Shown: positions 27,411-37,046, counted from the stretch's first letter. The stretch is 64,000 nucleotides of DNA from CAISDA01 sp050258555 (GCA_050258555.1 JBLMZA010000040.1:16738-80737); one strand, 5' to 3'. Numbers and translations: made by a program. The notes: generated from the letters alone by a model not told the origin.

Positions 27411-27453
27411 ATAAAAAAAGCCATAACGAATTTTTTAATTATCGTTCTGGCTT
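27411..27453 (-). terminator. Intrinsic terminator after the sensor kinase
   Basis: Arms AAGCCA-t-AACGA (27418-27429) and TCGTT-c-TGGCTT (27442-27453) form an 11-bp stem with one mismatch and a 12-nt loop. On the minus strand the hairpin is followed by TTTTTTTATTTT. It lies 92 bp after the kinase stop and before the transglycosylase start. Confidence 0.8.
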
Positions 27454-27544
27454 GAATTATAATACGCAAAACGCCGGTGAGTGTCAAGAGCCGGCGGCCG
27501 CGATTTACTTTTTATTTACATTCAGAGGTTACATACCTTTTCTG

Positions 27545-30500
27545 TCAGTTTTTTTCCAGAGGAAAGCGGATTGTGAACTTCGTTCCGTAGTTGATGTCGA
27601 GTTCGATCGTGCCGCGGAGCTGCTTCACGAGCGACCGCACCAGTGTCAGGCCCATCGTCTCTGTGGAGCGGAAGTCGACCGAATCCGGGAAGCCGATGCC
27701 CGTGTCGCCCACCACGATCTCGTACTCCTTCTCCGGCGTCGAACGCAATTCGACCAGCACCATCCCGTGTGCTCCTTCGGGAAAGGCATACTTGAGCGAA
27801 TTCGTCACCAGCTCGTTGATGATGAGTCCGCAGGGAATCGCCGTATCGACACCGAACTTCACTTTTTCGGCGTGTATGCGAAGCTGGGCGCTTCCGTTAT
27901 TGTACGCATGGAAGAGCTGCGTCGCCACGCCGCGGATATATTCGCCGAAGTCGATGTCGGCAAGGTTCTTCGACTGGTAGAGCTTCTCATGAATCTGCGC
28001 CATCGTGATGACGCGGTTCTTGGCCTCATGGAACAGCTGGCGGTCGCTGTCGTTCACCACAATATCGGACTGCATGCCGAGCAGGCTGCCGACGATTGTG
28101 AGATTGTTCTTCACGCGATGATGGATTTCCTTCAGCAGGACCTCCTTCTCGGCCAGCGCTTCCTTCAGCTGGTCCTCGGCCCTGTGCCGCTCGAGGATCT
28201 CTTCCTTCAGCTCCTGATTCGTCCATTCGATCTGGTCGCTGCGCTCCTTCAGGATCTCCTGATGGCGCAGAATCTCGTCGTTTGCTTCCTTCAGCTTGAT
28301 ATTCTTCTGCCGGATGAGCTCCGATTCATGGCGCTGCTGTTCCATCATCAGGATCCGGCGCTGACGGCGCTGGACATACCAGAGAATGGCTGCAAAAATG
28401 CCGAGGACCGAAAGGACATACAGCGTATAGGCCCACCATGTGAGCCAGAACGGCGGGGCGATTACGATCGTGATCGCGGCTCCCTCCATGTTCCAGACAT
28501 CGTCGTTGTTCGATCCCTGCACGCGGAACACATAGGTACCGGGCGAAAGGTTCGTATACGAAGCGCGGCGCGAGGACCCCGCCGTGCTCCACTCCTTATC
28601 GAAGCCCTCGAGCTTATGGCGGTACCGGTTCAACTCGGGCTTCCGGTAATTGAGCGCCACAAAGTCGAAGTTCAGCGAATTCTCGTCGTACTCAAGCTTC
28701 ACATGCCGCTTCAGCGTGATGGAGGAATCGCTCTTCAGAGGTTTATTGAAGATGTGCATCCCCGTGATAAAGACGGGAGGAACGACGGAATTTTCCTGGA
28801 TCCTGGCCGGATGAAACTCATTGAATCCGTTCGGACCACCGAAATAAAGCGTGCCGTCTTCGGCCTGAAAGCTGCTGTTCAGATTAAATTCCTCGCCTTG
28901 CAGTCCGGAAGACGAAGTATAATTCTTGAATCGGCGCGTTTTGGGATCGTAGCATGAGATGCCGCTGTTCGTCGTGATCCAGATTCTCCCATCCGCGCAC
29001 GGCTGTATGCCATAGATCGTATTGTTGCACAGGCCGTCGCTTTCTGTCAGGTTCGTGAACGTGCCGGTCTTCGGATCGTACCGGTTGAGTCCGAAGCCGT
29101 AGGTGCCGACCCAGATCATGCCGTCCCTGTCGCCGGAAACGGGCGAAGCGAAATCGTGGCTGACGCTGTTCGGGTTGTTCGGGTCGTGCATGAAGCGCTG
29201 GAACGTGTCCGATTCTCTGTCGTAGCGGTCGAAGCCGCCTCCGTAGGTGCCGATCCACAGCGAGCCGTTCCGGTCCTCATAGAGCGATCGGATGTTGTTG
29301 TTGCTGATCGATTTCGGATTTGCCCGGTCTAATTCATAGCGCTTGAAACGCATCGTTGTCCTGTCCAGAACATGAAGACCGTCGAGCGTGGCGATCCACA
29401 GCACGCCATGCCGGTCCTCGAGCACCTGGCGGACATATCCGTTTTTCAACGCGCGGGGATCCTTCGGATTCTCGAGGATGCGCGTGAACCTCTTTGTCCT
29501 CCGGTCGAAGATGTGCAGCCCGTCGCGTGTGCCGATCCACATCGTCCCCTTCCGGTCCCTGTAGATGGCGCTGACGAAATTGTCGTTGAGACTGTGCGAA
29601 TCGCCCGGCGCGTTCTGATACTGCTCCGTGCGGCCCGTCTTCGGGTCGATGATGGTCAGGCCTTTCGACGTGCCCGCCCAGATCGATCCGTCCCGATCGC
29701 GGTAGAGCGAGCGCACATTGTTGTCGGTCAGAAGCGTCATATGGGGGATTTCGTTCCGGTATGTCACGAAATGCTCCCCGTGAGGATCATAGCGGCTGAC
29801 GCCGCCGGTGTATGTGCCGATCCAGAGATTCTCGAACTGATCGAAATAGAGCGCCATGACCTGATCTCCGCCCAGGCTGTAGGGGTCATAGATGCTGTGG
29901 CGCCACACAGTCCGCTCGCCCGTTTCTGGAGTGTAATAAGTCAAACCACCGCCAAATGAACCGTAGAGGATCCTGCCCTCCCGATCTTCACCGATTGTCA
30001 GCACGCTGGCCGAATCGAGATTGAAGTGACGCGACGACTTCACTTTCGCAAGTTGCCGGTAGCGTCCCGTCTCCCGGTCCAATTGGATGATCCCCGCTCC
30101 GCGCGTGCCGATCCAGAAACGACTTTTCGAATCTTCAAAGATGGAATACACATTATAATCGGGAAGTCCGCCTTCCTTCACGCCGGGAACGAACGTGTCG
30201 GTGGAAGGATCGTACCGGAAGAGTCCGCCCTGCAGGCATCCGGCCCAGAGCGTGCCCGATCGGTCGATGTAGAGCGTCATCACAAATGTCTTCACGCGCA
30301 CGCCCACCGGACCGGGGATGTCGGTATAGCGCCGGAACGTCTTCCGCTCACGATCGAAGCGGCAGATGCCGTTGGTGCGTGTGCCGATCCAGATGGTGCC
30401 CCGGCTGTCTTCGGCGAGGCTCGAGATTTCATTCGAACTCAGACTGTCGGGATTGTGCGGGTCCGCCACGTAAGCCGAGATGAGCTCTGTCACCGGATCG

Positions 30501-30835
30501 TACACATTCAATCCTCCCGATGTGCCGATCCAGATGAGCCCGGTATGATCCTGCAGCAGCGCGCGGACGGTATTGTGTAAGATCGTGGTGGGATCGTCTT
30601 TTTTGTGACGGAAGACCTGAAACCGATAGCCGTCGTATTTGTTGAGCCCGTCATCGGTGCCGAACCACATGAACCCCTGCCGGTCGCGAAGAATGCACCA
30701 CACGGAATTCTGGGAGAGTCCCTGAATGACCGAAAGGTTATGAAGCTTCGGCGAAGTGTCCGCATCGAGTGTCATGATGCAGAACGCCGAAAGTGCGGCA
30801 ACAATATAAATAGATGACAGGGACCGCCTGGACAT
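27545..30835 (-). CDS. Propeller-type membrane sensor histidine kinase
   Basis: A 1096-residue sensor. A signal segment is followed by a periplasmic double propeller of two-component-regulator repeats (about 32-690; repeated IWIGTxGGLNxYDxxT and LLQDHTGLIWIG units). A Y_Y_Y domain follows (about 700-790, YRHKLEGFDKEWS), then one transmembrane helix near residue 807, a coiled coil, and a HisKA_2-type dimerisation domain with phospho-acceptor His near residue 905 (IHHRVKNNL). The HATPase comes last (IINELVTNSLKY near 1010; GDTGIGF). It has no receiver or DNA-binding domain, unlike Bacteroides hybrid systems, and no response regulator lies nearby. The ligand is unknown, perhaps a glycan breakdown product. 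Confidence 0.93.
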   Translation of the reverse strand: MSRRSLSSIYIVAALSAFCIMTLDADTSPKLHNLSVIQGLSQNSVWCILRDRQGFMWFGTDDGLNKYDGYRFQVFRHKKDDPTTILHNTVRALLQDHTGLIWIGTSGGLNVYDPVTELISAYVADPHNPDSLSSNEISSLAEDSRGTIWIGTRTNGICRFDRERKTFRRYTDIPGPVGVRVKTFVMTLYIDRSGTLWAGCLQGGLFRYDPSTDTFVPGVKEGGLPDYNVYSIFEDSKSRFWIGTRGAGIIQLDRETGRYRQLAKVKSSRHFNLDSASVLTIGEDREGRILYGSFGGGLTYYTPETGERTVWRHSIYDPYSLGGDQVMALYFDQFENLWIGTYTGGVSRYDPHGEHFVTYRNEIPHMTLLTDNNVRSLYRDRDGSIWAGTSKGLTIIDPKTGRTEQYQNAPGDSHSLNDNFVSAIYRDRKGTMWIGTRDGLHIFDRRTKRFTRILENPKDPRALKNGYVRQVLEDRHGVLWIATLDGLHVLDRTTMRFKRYELDRANPKSISNNNIRSLYEDRNGSLWIGTYGGGFDRYDRESDTFQRFMHDPNNPNSVSHDFASPVSGDRDGMIWVGTYGFGLNRYDPKTGTFTNLTESDGLCNNTIYGIQPCADGRIWITTNSGISCYDPKTRRFKNYTSSSGLQGEEFNLNSSFQAEDGTLYFGGPNGFNEFHPARIQENSVVPPVFITGMHIFNKPLKSDSSITLKRHVKLEYDENSLNFDFVALNYRKPELNRYRHKLEGFDKEWSTAGSSRRASYTNLSPGTYVFRVQGSNNDDVWNMEGAAITIVIAPPFWLTWWAYTLYVLSVLGIFAAILWYVQRRQRRILMMEQQRHESELIRQKNIKLKEANDEILRHQEILKERSDQIEWTNQELKEEILERHRAEDQLKEALAEKEVLLKEIHHRVKNNLTIVGSLLGMQSDIVVNDSDRQLFHEAKNRVITMAQIHEKLYQSKNLADIDFGEYIRGVATQLFHAYNNGSAQLRIHAEKVKFGVDTAIPCGLIINELVTNSLKYAFPEGAHGMVLVELRSTPEKEYEIVVGDTGIGFPDSVDFRSTETMGLTLVRSLVKQLRGTIELDINYGTKFTIRFPLEKN

Positions 30836-30997
30836 ACGACCGGATTGTTGTCTATGAAAGCGCTTCTATCGGCACGCAGCGAGCGCGGCATGCCTGTTCA
30901 GTCAATTGGATCGTAATATACGTGAAAGTTGTCTGGAAAGCCACGTGAATATCGGAATTGTTGCGACAGCAGGCGGGCCTCTGGTTGCAGACAGGGG

Positions 30998-31834
30998 TCA
31001 GATCGAGAAATCGATGACGTCCGACGACTCGCCGACGTTTTTCACACGGACCTGGCTTTTGTGGTAGACGAGTGAATGCGGAGGGACGCTTTCGGTGAGC
31101 CAGACGTTGCCCCCTATCACGCTGTCGTGCCCGATCACCGTGGTGCCGCCGAGGATCGTCGCATTCGAGTAGATGACGACATCGTGTTCGATGGTCGGAT
31201 GCCGCTTCGTGGCGCAGAGCGTCTTTTCGACGCTCAGCGCGCCGAGCGTGACGCCCTGGTAGATCTTCACGCGGTCGCCGATCGTGGAGGTTTCGCCGAT
31301 GACGATGCCCGTGCCGTGGTCGATGCAGAAGGCCCTCCCGATCTGCGCACCGGGATGAATGTCGATGCCCGTCTTCTGGTGTGCGAATTCCGAAAGGATG
31401 CGCGGAAAGATGGGGACGCGGAGACAGTAGAACTGATGCGCGATGCGGTAGACGGCAATGGCGTAGAATCCCGGATAGGCCGAAATCACCTCGTCGACAC
31501 TCTCGGCTGCAGGGTCTCCGTTGTTGATCGCTTCGGCATCGGCCCAGAGATCGGTGAAGACGCCGGGCAGGGCTTCGAAAAACTGGCCGGCGGCTTCATC
31601 GATGCTCAGTTCCATCTGCGACTGAAGGGGCTGCAAGGCCGCCTTCAGATCGCGCTGAAGAAGGCGCAGCTGAGCGGCCACTTCCGTCGGCTCGTCATAC
31701 GACTCCTCCGAAAAGTGGGGAAAGAGCAGCCGCAGGAGATTGTCGGCGAACTCGTACGCCCGCGATTTGATGGGCAGCTGCGGGTGGCGCGCCTGTCGCA
31801 CGGCAAGCAGCTGCTCTGTAAACTGTTTATTCAT
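30998..31834 (-). CDS. cysE: Serine O-acetyltransferase (EpsC type)
   Basis: Makes O-acetylserine from serine and acetyl-CoA for cysteine synthesis. The 278-residue protein has an extended helical N-terminal domain and a left-handed beta-helix: GIDIHPGAQIGRAFCIDHGTGIVIGET, with the catalytic His in DHG. It then has VKIYQGVTLGALS and HPTIEHDVVIYSNATILGG. The longer C-terminus and the RHPTIE sequence fit the EpsC/SAT group of Bacteroidota. It overlaps the upstream DUF2007 gene by 8 bp. Confidence 0.94.
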   Translation of the reverse strand: MNKQFTEQLLAVRQARHPQLPIKSRAYEFADNLLRLLFPHFSEESYDEPTEVAAQLRLLQRDLKAALQPLQSQMELSIDEAAGQFFEALPGVFTDLWADAEAINNGDPAAESVDEVISAYPGFYAIAVYRIAHQFYCLRVPIFPRILSEFAHQKTGIDIHPGAQIGRAFCIDHGTGIVIGETSTIGDRVKIYQGVTLGALSVEKTLCATKRHPTIEHDVVIYSNATILGGTTVIGHDSVIGGNVWLTESVPPHSLVYHKSQVRVKNVGESSDVIDFSI

Positions 31835-32174
31835 TGCGCGGACTCAATCCCATATATTTCAATTCGAAATCCTTCAGCATTTCCTTCGCCACATCCATCT
31901 TTTCCTCGGGCACCATCACCTTCACCGGCTGTACGAGAGGTTCCACCTGATTGAAGTATTCCCCTTCCAGAAGATACTCCACTTCGGCATCGTCGAGAAT
32001 CGATTTGATGAGCGCGATATCGCCCGCATTGTACGTGGAAAGCGCCTCGACGTATTTCGGCACATCCTTCTCATGGTCGGTTTCCGGAGGAAGCGATTCG
32101 ACCAGCGGTATCCTGCATTCGGCACATTCGGTAACACCCGGCATGTATTCGGCTTTGCAATTCGGACAGAACAT
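31827..32174 (-). CDS. Zinc-ribbon plus DUF2007 protein
   Basis: A 115-residue protein that begins with a four-cysteine zinc ribbon (MFCPNCKAEYMPGVTECAEC). A DUF2007 (GlnB-like fold) domain follows in residues 45-110 (ALSTYNAGDIALIKSILDD; VKVMVPEEKMDVAKEMLKDF). The function is unknown; DUF2007 domains are thought to sense or signal in a PII-like fold. ATG 32174 has a strong GGAGG site 5-6 nt upstream. Its last codons overlap the cysE start, so the two are translationally coupled. Confidence 0.88.
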   Translation of the reverse strand: MFCPNCKAEYMPGVTECAECRIPLVESLPPETDHEKDVPKYVEALSTYNAGDIALIKSILDDAEVEYLLEGEYFNQVEPLVQPVKVMVPEEKMDVAKEMLKDFELKYMGLSPRNE

Positions 32175-32286
32175 GGCACCCTCCTTGACTGATGATAAGA
32201 ATCCGGCGTACTGTGCCCGGGGCACACACGCCATGCGATGATCCGCTGCCTTCTATAGGTACTTGCCAAAATATTCGTTTAAAAGC

Positions 32287-32303
32287 AAGCGCTGCTTCGC
32301 GCC
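32287..32303. repeat. Partial palindromic repeat, copy D
   Basis: AAGCGCTGCTTCGC (32287-32300) is identical over 14 bases to the core of the palindrome at 17190-17203, but the left arm is degraded (GCAAGC instead of GGGCGAAGC). It sits directly after the phosphomutase stop codon. It looks like a decayed member of the same repeat family. Confidence 0.5.
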
Positions 32304-32305
32304 GC

Positions 32306-33748
32306 CTACCGGTCCAGTCTCGCCAGCTGCCTCCCTGCTTCAAGCAGGACATCCACTTCTCCGTCGCTCCTGCCTTCGGCATACAATCGCACGAGCGGTT
32401 CGGTCTGCGATGTGCGAAGAAGGAGCCAGCGGCCCGCTCCGCACTGAAGCTTGACGCCGGTCATCTGTTCCAGTTCTTCGTATGTCCTGATATCCGTTAT
32501 TGCAAAGCCGGCGAGGTCCGCCGGAGCCGCGCGCACAATCGCGGGAAGCAGTTCGCCTCTGTCCGGCCATTCATAGGCCGCGTCGATGCGCCGGTAATGA
32601 AGCGGACCGGCCTGCGCCCGGATTTCGGCGACGAGCTCGTGAAGCGAACGGCCCGTCTGAGCGATCATTTCGGCGAAAAACAGTCCAGAAAGAATCCCGT
32701 CCCGTTCGGGGATGTGCCCTTTGTAGCCGAATCCCCCGCTCTCCTCTCCCCCGAACATGCAGTCTTCCTTCAGCATGATCTCGGTGATGTACTTGAATCC
32801 GACGAGCGTGTCGTAGACCGGCACGCCCCACGATTCCGCAAGGCTCCGAAGTTTGTCTGTGACCGAAGCGGTTTTGATGATGCCGCCCGACCAGCCCTTC
32901 TGCTCCCGCAGATGCTTCACCAGCAGCAGGATGGTTTCCTGCGCGTTCACCCACTCGCCGTCGTCATAGACGACGCTGCAGCGGTCGGCATCGCCGTCTG
33001 TGGCAATGCCGAGCACCGCATCGGTGACGCTGACGTTGTATTTGAGCGGTTCGAGATTCTGCGAGACGGGTTCGGGCGAACGGCCGTAGAATTGTTCATC
33101 GGGCGCGCCGAAGAGCGTCTGCGCGCGCCATCCGCAGCCGGCAAGCAGATCCTCCAGGAGCGTCTGTCCCGCTCCGCCCATGGAATCGATCATGACGGCG
33201 GCATGCGATGCCGACGACGCTGCGAACGAACGCAGACGGTCGAAGTCGACGAGCGTCTTGAGCTGGAGAATATAGTCCGGCAGAAAATCGCACTCCTCGA
33301 TCAGATGCCGGTCCGGTGTGAACGCTTCGGGCTCCGGCGCAAGACAGTCCTCGACTTTCTTCGTTTCTTCGGACATGAAGGGACCGCCGTAGGCCGCCTT
33401 GAATTTGATGCCGTTATATTTCGGAGGATTGTGGCTTGCCGTGATCATGACGCCGGCGCCGCAGCCGCGGTGTTTCACGGTGTACGAAAGGACGGGCGTG
33501 GGAACAATGCGATCCGAAACGAGCACGCGAATGCCGTGGGAGGAAAGCACCTCGGCAAAAAGCGAGGCATAGTGCCGCGAATTCCGCCGGCCGTCGTAGG
33601 CGACGGCCACCGGTCGCAGTGCGCCGGCATTGCCGCGCCGCTGATAGCGCACGAATGCCTGGGCGATGCGCACGACGTTCTCGTCCGTCAACAGTTCATC
33701 CATGACGGCACGCCAGCCGTCTGTTCCAAATGTGATTGTCTGTGTCAT
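32306..33748 (-). CDS. Phosphoglucomutase/phosphomannomutase family protein
   Basis: Alpha-D-phosphohexomutase of 480 residues. The phosphoserine is Ser105 in TASHNPPKYNG. The magnesium loop is TDGDADRCSVV, the sugar-binding loop is GGEESGGFG, and the phosphate-binding C-terminal domain includes RTSQTEPLVRLYAEG. It begins FGTDGWRAVMDELLT, as in bacterial enzymes acting on glucose- or mannose-phosphates; I cannot choose between these substrates. It may supply sugar phosphates for the exopolysaccharide locus. It follows the PAP2 gene by 8 bp on the same strand. Confidence 0.93.
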   Translation of the reverse strand: MTQTITFGTDGWRAVMDELLTDENVVRIAQAFVRYQRRGNAGALRPVAVAYDGRRNSRHYASLFAEVLSSHGIRVLVSDRIVPTPVLSYTVKHRGCGAGVMITASHNPPKYNGIKFKAAYGGPFMSEETKKVEDCLAPEPEAFTPDRHLIEECDFLPDYILQLKTLVDFDRLRSFAASSASHAAVMIDSMGGAGQTLLEDLLAGCGWRAQTLFGAPDEQFYGRSPEPVSQNLEPLKYNVSVTDAVLGIATDGDADRCSVVYDDGEWVNAQETILLLVKHLREQKGWSGGIIKTASVTDKLRSLAESWGVPVYDTLVGFKYITEIMLKEDCMFGGEESGGFGYKGHIPERDGILSGLFFAEMIAQTGRSLHELVAEIRAQAGPLHYRRIDAAYEWPDRGELLPAIVRAAPADLAGFAITDIRTYEELEQMTGVKLQCGAGRWLLLRTSQTEPLVRLYAEGRSDGEVDVLLEAGRQLARLDR

Positions 33749-33756
33749 GTAATGAA

Positions 33757-34737
33757 TTAAAATGCGACTGTCAGGTGCAGCGCTGGTGAATCGTTGAGAA
33801 TGCCGGCCGACACGCGGATCGCAGGCTTCTGCATCCGGGCTGGTGCCGCTGCCGACTCCTGTTGTTCATACTGTGCAACGGCCTGCCCCGCGCAGAGATA
33901 TCCCAGGCAGGCGCCGGCAAAGACATCCGACGCCCAGTGCGTATGCTCGATCATGCGCGAGATCCCCACAATTGCGGCGAGTGTATAGGAGATGACGGGC
34001 ACATAGCTCGATTCGCCGCTGCGCTTGGCAAAGACGGTGGCAATGGCGAACGCCGTCGCCGTGTGTCCCGACGGGAAAGCGTCATATTTTGAAATTGGTT
34101 CGCTGCTCTTCTTCCGCAGAGAGCCCGACAGGCCGTGCCAGCGTCCGCCGGGTAGATGCGAATATTCATAGGCGGCGCTCGGCCGTTCGCGGCCGAAAGC
34201 CAGCTTCCCCATCCTCACCCAGAGACCGGATGTGATGAGCGCCTCGGCCAGCAGCAGCGACGTGCACTGCGCCTCCTTGTCGCCGGCAATCAGGCTGTAT
34301 CCTGCATACGCCGCAACGGCTGCGATGCCGCCGGTTCCGCCCAGTTCGGTCACGTAGCGACTGGTCGTGCCGATCATGGAATGATCTTCGCCCGCGTGCC
34401 GGATCTTCCGGTCGATCGGTTCATCGAGCGCGATCAGTCCGGCGGTGATGCCGATGCCCGCCGCGGCACTCAGCACCTGTGCGGCATCCATGTGGAAGGG
34501 CGCCGAAGCCTGGATGAGCATGTCGCTTCCGACCCGGGAAAATAAATGCATGCCATCAGGCGCATGCCCGGCCGCCGTATCGGGCGCGGCCGCGACGGTT
34601 GCGGAAGCGGCGTGGAATGCCGTATCGGGAGCCGCAATTCCCGCAGCTCCGGAATCGGGGACGACGGAGCCGCATTCCGCGCTGAATCGAATGAGCAGCG
34701 CGGATCCGACAATGCACAGAGATTTCAGAAAAACCAT
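33757..34737 (-). CDS. PAP2-family phosphatase, catalytic motifs intact
   Basis: A 326-residue exported PAP2 protein. An alanine-rich stretch follows the signal region (residues 25-60). The catalytic motifs are complete: C1 KLAFGRERP, C2 FPSGHTATAF and C3 SRMIEHTHWASD. The C-terminal region AIRVSAGILNDSPALHLTVAF looks like an outer-membrane strand, ending in phenylalanine. It forms a pair with the next PAP2 gene upstream (1-bp gap), which has altered motifs. Substrate unknown; a lipid phosphate is likely. Confidence 0.88.
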   Translation of the reverse strand: MVFLKSLCIVGSALLIRFSAECGSVVPDSGAAGIAAPDTAFHAASATVAAAPDTAAGHAPDGMHLFSRVGSDMLIQASAPFHMDAAQVLSAAAGIGITAGLIALDEPIDRKIRHAGEDHSMIGTTSRYVTELGGTGGIAAVAAYAGYSLIAGDKEAQCTSLLLAEALITSGLWVRMGKLAFGRERPSAAYEYSHLPGGRWHGLSGSLRKKSSEPISKYDAFPSGHTATAFAIATVFAKRSGESSYVPVISYTLAAIVGISRMIEHTHWASDVFAGACLGYLCAGQAVAQYEQQESAAAPARMQKPAIRVSAGILNDSPALHLTVAF

Positions 34738-34738
34738 A

Positions 34739-35668
34739 TCACCACTTCCACGTAAGTGAGATGCCGGGTGAACCGTTGCTCATGATCGTGAAATCGGTTT
34801 GCGGTATGTATTTTTTCTGCGCGGCCGGGTCGGCATCAGCCGGCTTATGCCGGTGTGCGACGGCTTTGCCGAATGTGTATCCGAGCGCCCAGCTCAGCGG
34901 ATAATCGCTGAGCCAATGAATACCTGTTCCCATCATGCTGATGCCGATGAGCCCGATGGTGGGATAGCCGACATATTTCAGCCAGACCGCATCGGGATAA
35001 TTCTCTGTCAGCACCGTCAGCGTCGCCATCGCCGTGGCGACATGCCCCGACGGATACGCGTCGTAGTGCGGAACGTGCTTCGCATATTCGATCTGATTGG
35101 GAAAAAGGATCCACTTGCCGGTAGGCGATGTGGCGACGAACGGGCTTTCCCGTCCCGTCAGATGCTTGAGCGTCTGCACGACGCCGCCGCACGCCAGAAT
35201 GACTTCGACCGTCTGGCTTGCCGTGGAAAGCGACTTTGCGTCGTCAAAGACAAGACCGTGGGCGCAGAGCACCGCTCCGATGCCGAACTGGAACCAACCG
35301 TCACCCATGAACTGGAAGACTTCGGCGGCATCATGAAATGTCCTGTTATCATTATAGAGGCGCCGCAGCGGCGCATAGGTCTGATGATCCGTCACAACCA
35401 TCGCCGCTGTGAGCGCACCGATGCCCGTATAGAGGGGAATATTTTCGGTCCTGAATGTTCTCTTTCCCCATTCATTCCATGCGCCGGGCAGATCGGTGAT
35501 GAACTCGGCGATGCCGGGTTTCGTATACGCCGCCTGTCCGGGTGTGATGCTGCGGAATGCGAGCGTATCGGTTCGCGTCGCCGATGCGTCCTCGCCTTCG
35601 GCCTGCATGCCCAGGCATGGCATGGCAGCCACGAGCATTATCGAAAACAATGTAGTAATCTTCATCAT
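34739..35668 (-). CDS. PAP2-like protein lacking phosphate-binding arginines
   Basis: A 309-residue exported PAP2-fold protein with signal peptide (residues 1-24). Motif C2 is normal (YPSGHVATA). The C1 motif reads KHLTGRESP, with Ser where Arg precedes the final Pro. The C3 motif reads SMMGTGIHWLSD, with Met in place of the Arg. Both arginines normally bind phosphate, so activity may be lost or changed. The C-terminus (GSPGISLTWKW) is outer-membrane-strand-like, as in its neighbour. The two PAP2 genes are separated by one base. Confidence 0.85.
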   Translation of the reverse strand: MMKITTLFSIMLVAAMPCLGMQAEGEDASATRTDTLAFRSITPGQAAYTKPGIAEFITDLPGAWNEWGKRTFRTENIPLYTGIGALTAAMVVTDHQTYAPLRRLYNDNRTFHDAAEVFQFMGDGWFQFGIGAVLCAHGLVFDDAKSLSTASQTVEVILACGGVVQTLKHLTGRESPFVATSPTGKWILFPNQIEYAKHVPHYDAYPSGHVATAMATLTVLTENYPDAVWLKYVGYPTIGLIGISMMGTGIHWLSDYPLSWALGYTFGKAVAHRHKPADADPAAQKKYIPQTDFTIMSNGSPGISLTWKW

Positions 35669-35729
35669 CGGTCAGGAGTGTGGTGGCAACAACTCATTAC
35701 AATGAAAAAAATACCGCGGAAGTTCCCGA

Positions 35730-37046
35730 TCAGATGTTTCCCGTCGCATGAAGGATCTTCCGCACATCCTCGTGCGGCACGCCGCGGACATCGCCGGCGT
35801 TCATCCGGGCAAGCGATGCGAGCACGCCCGCGGCTTCGCCGGTGGCCGAAGCGGTCGCCTGTATGCGCAGCGCCGCATGTCCTTCGCGCGTCGATGATAT
35901 TGAGCGTCCCGCCGTGAGCAGGTTCCCGACTTCCTTCACGATGAGCGCGCGAAGAGGAACTTCATAATATTCGCCTTCTTCGAGATATTCCATCACCGAA
36001 TCTTCCCCCTTCTGTCCGTGAATATCGACGCCGTAATTGCCGCGCGCGATCGCATCGGGAAATTTCGCGCCGCCCCGCACGTCGCTTCCGGTCACGGCAT
36101 ACTCGCCCACTGCGCGGCGCGTCTCGCGCACGCCGATCTGCACGCCGGTCTCGATGAGGAAGGAATTCCCAAACCCCGGACATTCCTGTTTGATGACGTG
36201 GAAGGCTTTCATCACCTGCCGGCGTCCCTCGATTTCGGCCTGCGTCAGATCGACGGAAGAGGAACCGTCGAGCCCCAGCACGTTCGTCGTATTGAAGGAG
36301 GTTTCGCCGGTGCCGGGCAGCGTGCAGAAGAACAGATAGTTCACCGCTTCGGGGAGATCTCCGCGCTCCTTTGCGCGCCGCACAATATCGGTGTATCCGG
36401 CAATCGAAATGATGCGGCCCGGCTCGTAGGTCTTCGTGGACCATTCATAGTACTGATCGGGATGTTCCGCAACGTCCTTCACCGCCGTCTCGGCATCGAA
36501 GCCTCCGACACGGAAGAATGTCGTCATCGCCTGAAGAAATCCGGTCTTCTCGTCGCCTTTCACATACGGCGCCCCGCTCATGAACACGAGATCGGCGTCG
36601 CCGGTGGTATCGATGAAGACGGTACCGCCGATTGTGGCGCGCTCTGCTCCGTTCTGAATCTCGATCGAGACGATCCGGTTTCCCTGCCGGTGCACATTGG
36701 TGATGATCGAGTGCAGCGCGCAATCGGCGCCGGCTCCCGAGAGCATCTCGTTGACCGCCTGCTTGAACGCGGCGGCGGAAAATCCGTTTTCGAGCATGCC
36801 GCCGAGCGAGGCCATGCGGAGATTGATCTCCTCGAAGATCCCTCCCACCAGCGGAACGGCCGCCTCATGCTTGCGCTGTATCCAGTATTTCATGAAGGGT
36901 GAAACAAGGCCGGCCGTGGACATGCCGCCTACGAATCCGTAGCGCTCGACGAGCAGCGTCGATGCCCCGGCGCGCGAAGCGGCGATCGCCGCCGAAACGC
37001 CGGCGATGCCGGCACCCGCAACAATCACATCATAATGGTTCTTCAT
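35730..37046 (-). CDS. FAD-dependent oxidoreductase (FAD_oxidored family), first of two
   Basis: A 438-residue flavoprotein with an N-terminal dinucleotide-binding fold (VIVAGAGIAGVSAAIAASRAG) and ERYGFVGGMSTAGLV, the typical second motif of the PF12831 group. It also has FIDTTGDADLVFMSG and a C-terminal FAD loop, AGRSISSTREGHAALRIQAT. Substrates of this group are mostly unknown; many occur in carbohydrate-utilisation loci. It overlaps nanE by 4 bp (ATGA) and has a paralogue on the other side of nanE, which suggests a shared pathway. Confidence 0.88.
   Translation of the reverse strand: MKNHYDVIVAGAGIAGVSAAIAASRAGASTLLVERYGFVGGMSTAGLVSPFMKYWIQRKHEAAVPLVGGIFEEINLRMASLGGMLENGFSAAAFKQAVNEMLSGAGADCALHSIITNVHRQGNRIVSIEIQNGAERATIGGTVFIDTTGDADLVFMSGAPYVKGDEKTGFLQAMTTFFRVGGFDAETAVKDVAEHPDQYYEWSTKTYEPGRIISIAGYTDIVRRAKERGDLPEAVNYLFFCTLPGTGETSFNTTNVLGLDGSSSVDLTQAEIEGRRQVMKAFHVIKQECPGFGNSFLIETGVQIGVRETRRAVGEYAVTGSDVRGGAKFPDAIARGNYGVDIHGQKGEDSVMEYLEEGEYYEVPLRALIVKEVGNLLTAGRSISSTREGHAALRIQATASATGEAAGVLASLARMNAGDVRGVPHEDVRKILHATGNI

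Noticed and set aside
32192..33760. Plus-strand open frame of 522 codons
   Set aside because: Antisense to the phosphohexomutase, which has its full set of catalytic motifs.
35669..35729. Terminator-like GGAACTTCC followed by a T-run after the FAD oxidoreductase
   Set aside because: The stem is only about 4 bp; too weak to call.
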